This document shows positions 32,785 through 32,837 of a DNA stretch of 32,837 nucleotides, in pieces; position 1 is the first letter of the stretch, and each line of letters begins with the position of its first letter. Location of the stretch: the NCBI RefSeq assembly GCF_024711105.1, contig NZ_JANJTL010000136.1, positions 1-32,837 on the forward strand. Direction: 5' to 3'. Both the position numbers and the translations under genes were made by a program. The notes beneath the pieces were generated by a model, which was given only the letters and a program-made list of their open reading frames with translations, did no database searches and had not been told where the DNA came from. The stretch is from Brevundimonas sp. (GTDB lineage Bacteria; Pseudomonadota; Alphaproteobacteria; Caulobacterales; Caulobacteraceae).

Positions 32785-32837
32785 TTAGGGGCAGACGCGG
32801 TCGAGCTTCTCGCGGATCAAGTCGGGCCGCAAGCTGT
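32785..32837 (-). CDS. C-terminal fragment of an unidentified gene, cut by the window end
   Basis: The minus strand reads [16 protein letters not shown] then TAA, 16 residues ending next to a Cys-Pro. Codon use and the hairpin downstream support a real gene end. I cannot identify the family from this fragment. It runs in the same direction as valS. Confidence 0.5.
   Translation of the reverse strand, partial: SLRPDLIREKLDRVCP

Overview
The window is a dense, GC-rich chromosomal stretch from an alphaproteobacterium, most likely a member of the Caulobacterales (Brevundimonas or a close relative). The evidence is the divK-pleD cell-cycle pair, a short alpha-type flagellin behind a sigma-54 promoter, a bactofilin with a membrane-anchored M23 partner, an RNase E ending in the GWW tail used for PNPase binding, and the amiC-mrcA-prfB cluster diverging from rne. 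The genus is inferred from remembered protein families, not from a database search. I saw no insertion sequence, prophage, integron, CRISPR array, rRNA or tRNA gene.

Layout. 1-2.7 kb: a Nudix hydrolase, a secreted protein with an internal duplication, a lipoprotein, and the small rpmG (L33) gene with its own promoter and a strong terminator. 2.7-5.8 kb: pleD and divK on the minus strand, divergent from dinB. 5.8-7.7 kb: a two-gene operon of a WecG/TagA/CpsF glycosyltransferase and an exported GH10 xylanase-like enzyme. 7.8-8.7 kb: flagellin with a sigma-54 promoter. 8.8-10.5 kb: a NamZ-type (DUF1343) muramidase overlapping a DOMON-like gene. 10.7-12.4 kb: tyrS and a 1-Cys bcp peroxiredoxin. 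12.7-14.4 kb: an M23 peptidase overlapping a bactofilin gene. 14.4-19.3 kb: prfB with a +1 programmed frameshift, mrcA and amiC. 19.3-24.5 kb: rne with a long leader, an M48/TPR metalloprotease and a membrane-anchored DsbA-like protein. 24.5-25.6 kb: thiG and a small GNAT. 25.7-28.4 kb: a proline-rich VWA protein convergent with a TrmA/RlmD-type RNA methyltransferase. 28.5-32.7 kb: a glycine-zipper, tyrosine-rich exported protein, tlyA and valS. The last 53 bases hold the C-terminus of an unidentified minus-strand gene.

How the genes fit together. The strongest theme is the cell envelope and cell cycle. PleD and DivK control polarity and c-di-GMP. The bactofilin and its M23 peptidase, PBP1A, AmiC and NamZ all act on peptidoglycan. 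The glycosyltransferase and GH10 pair probably act on a surface polysaccharide, and the M48 and DsbA-like pair look like envelope quality control. The second theme is translation and RNA: L33, TyrRS, ValRS, RF2, TlyA, the uridine methyltransferase and RNase E.

The most useful points that simple ORF calling would miss are: rpmG itself; the frameshifted 5' end of prfB; an S4 domain of tlyA that seems to start at a CTG codon overlapping the valS stop; and a rho-independent terminator lying inside the 3' end of tlyA. No clearly undescribed multi-gene system stands out. The least explained loci are the GT26-GH10 operon, the NamZ-DOMON pair, the VWA protein carrying a TonB-box-like segment, and the duplicated secreted protein.
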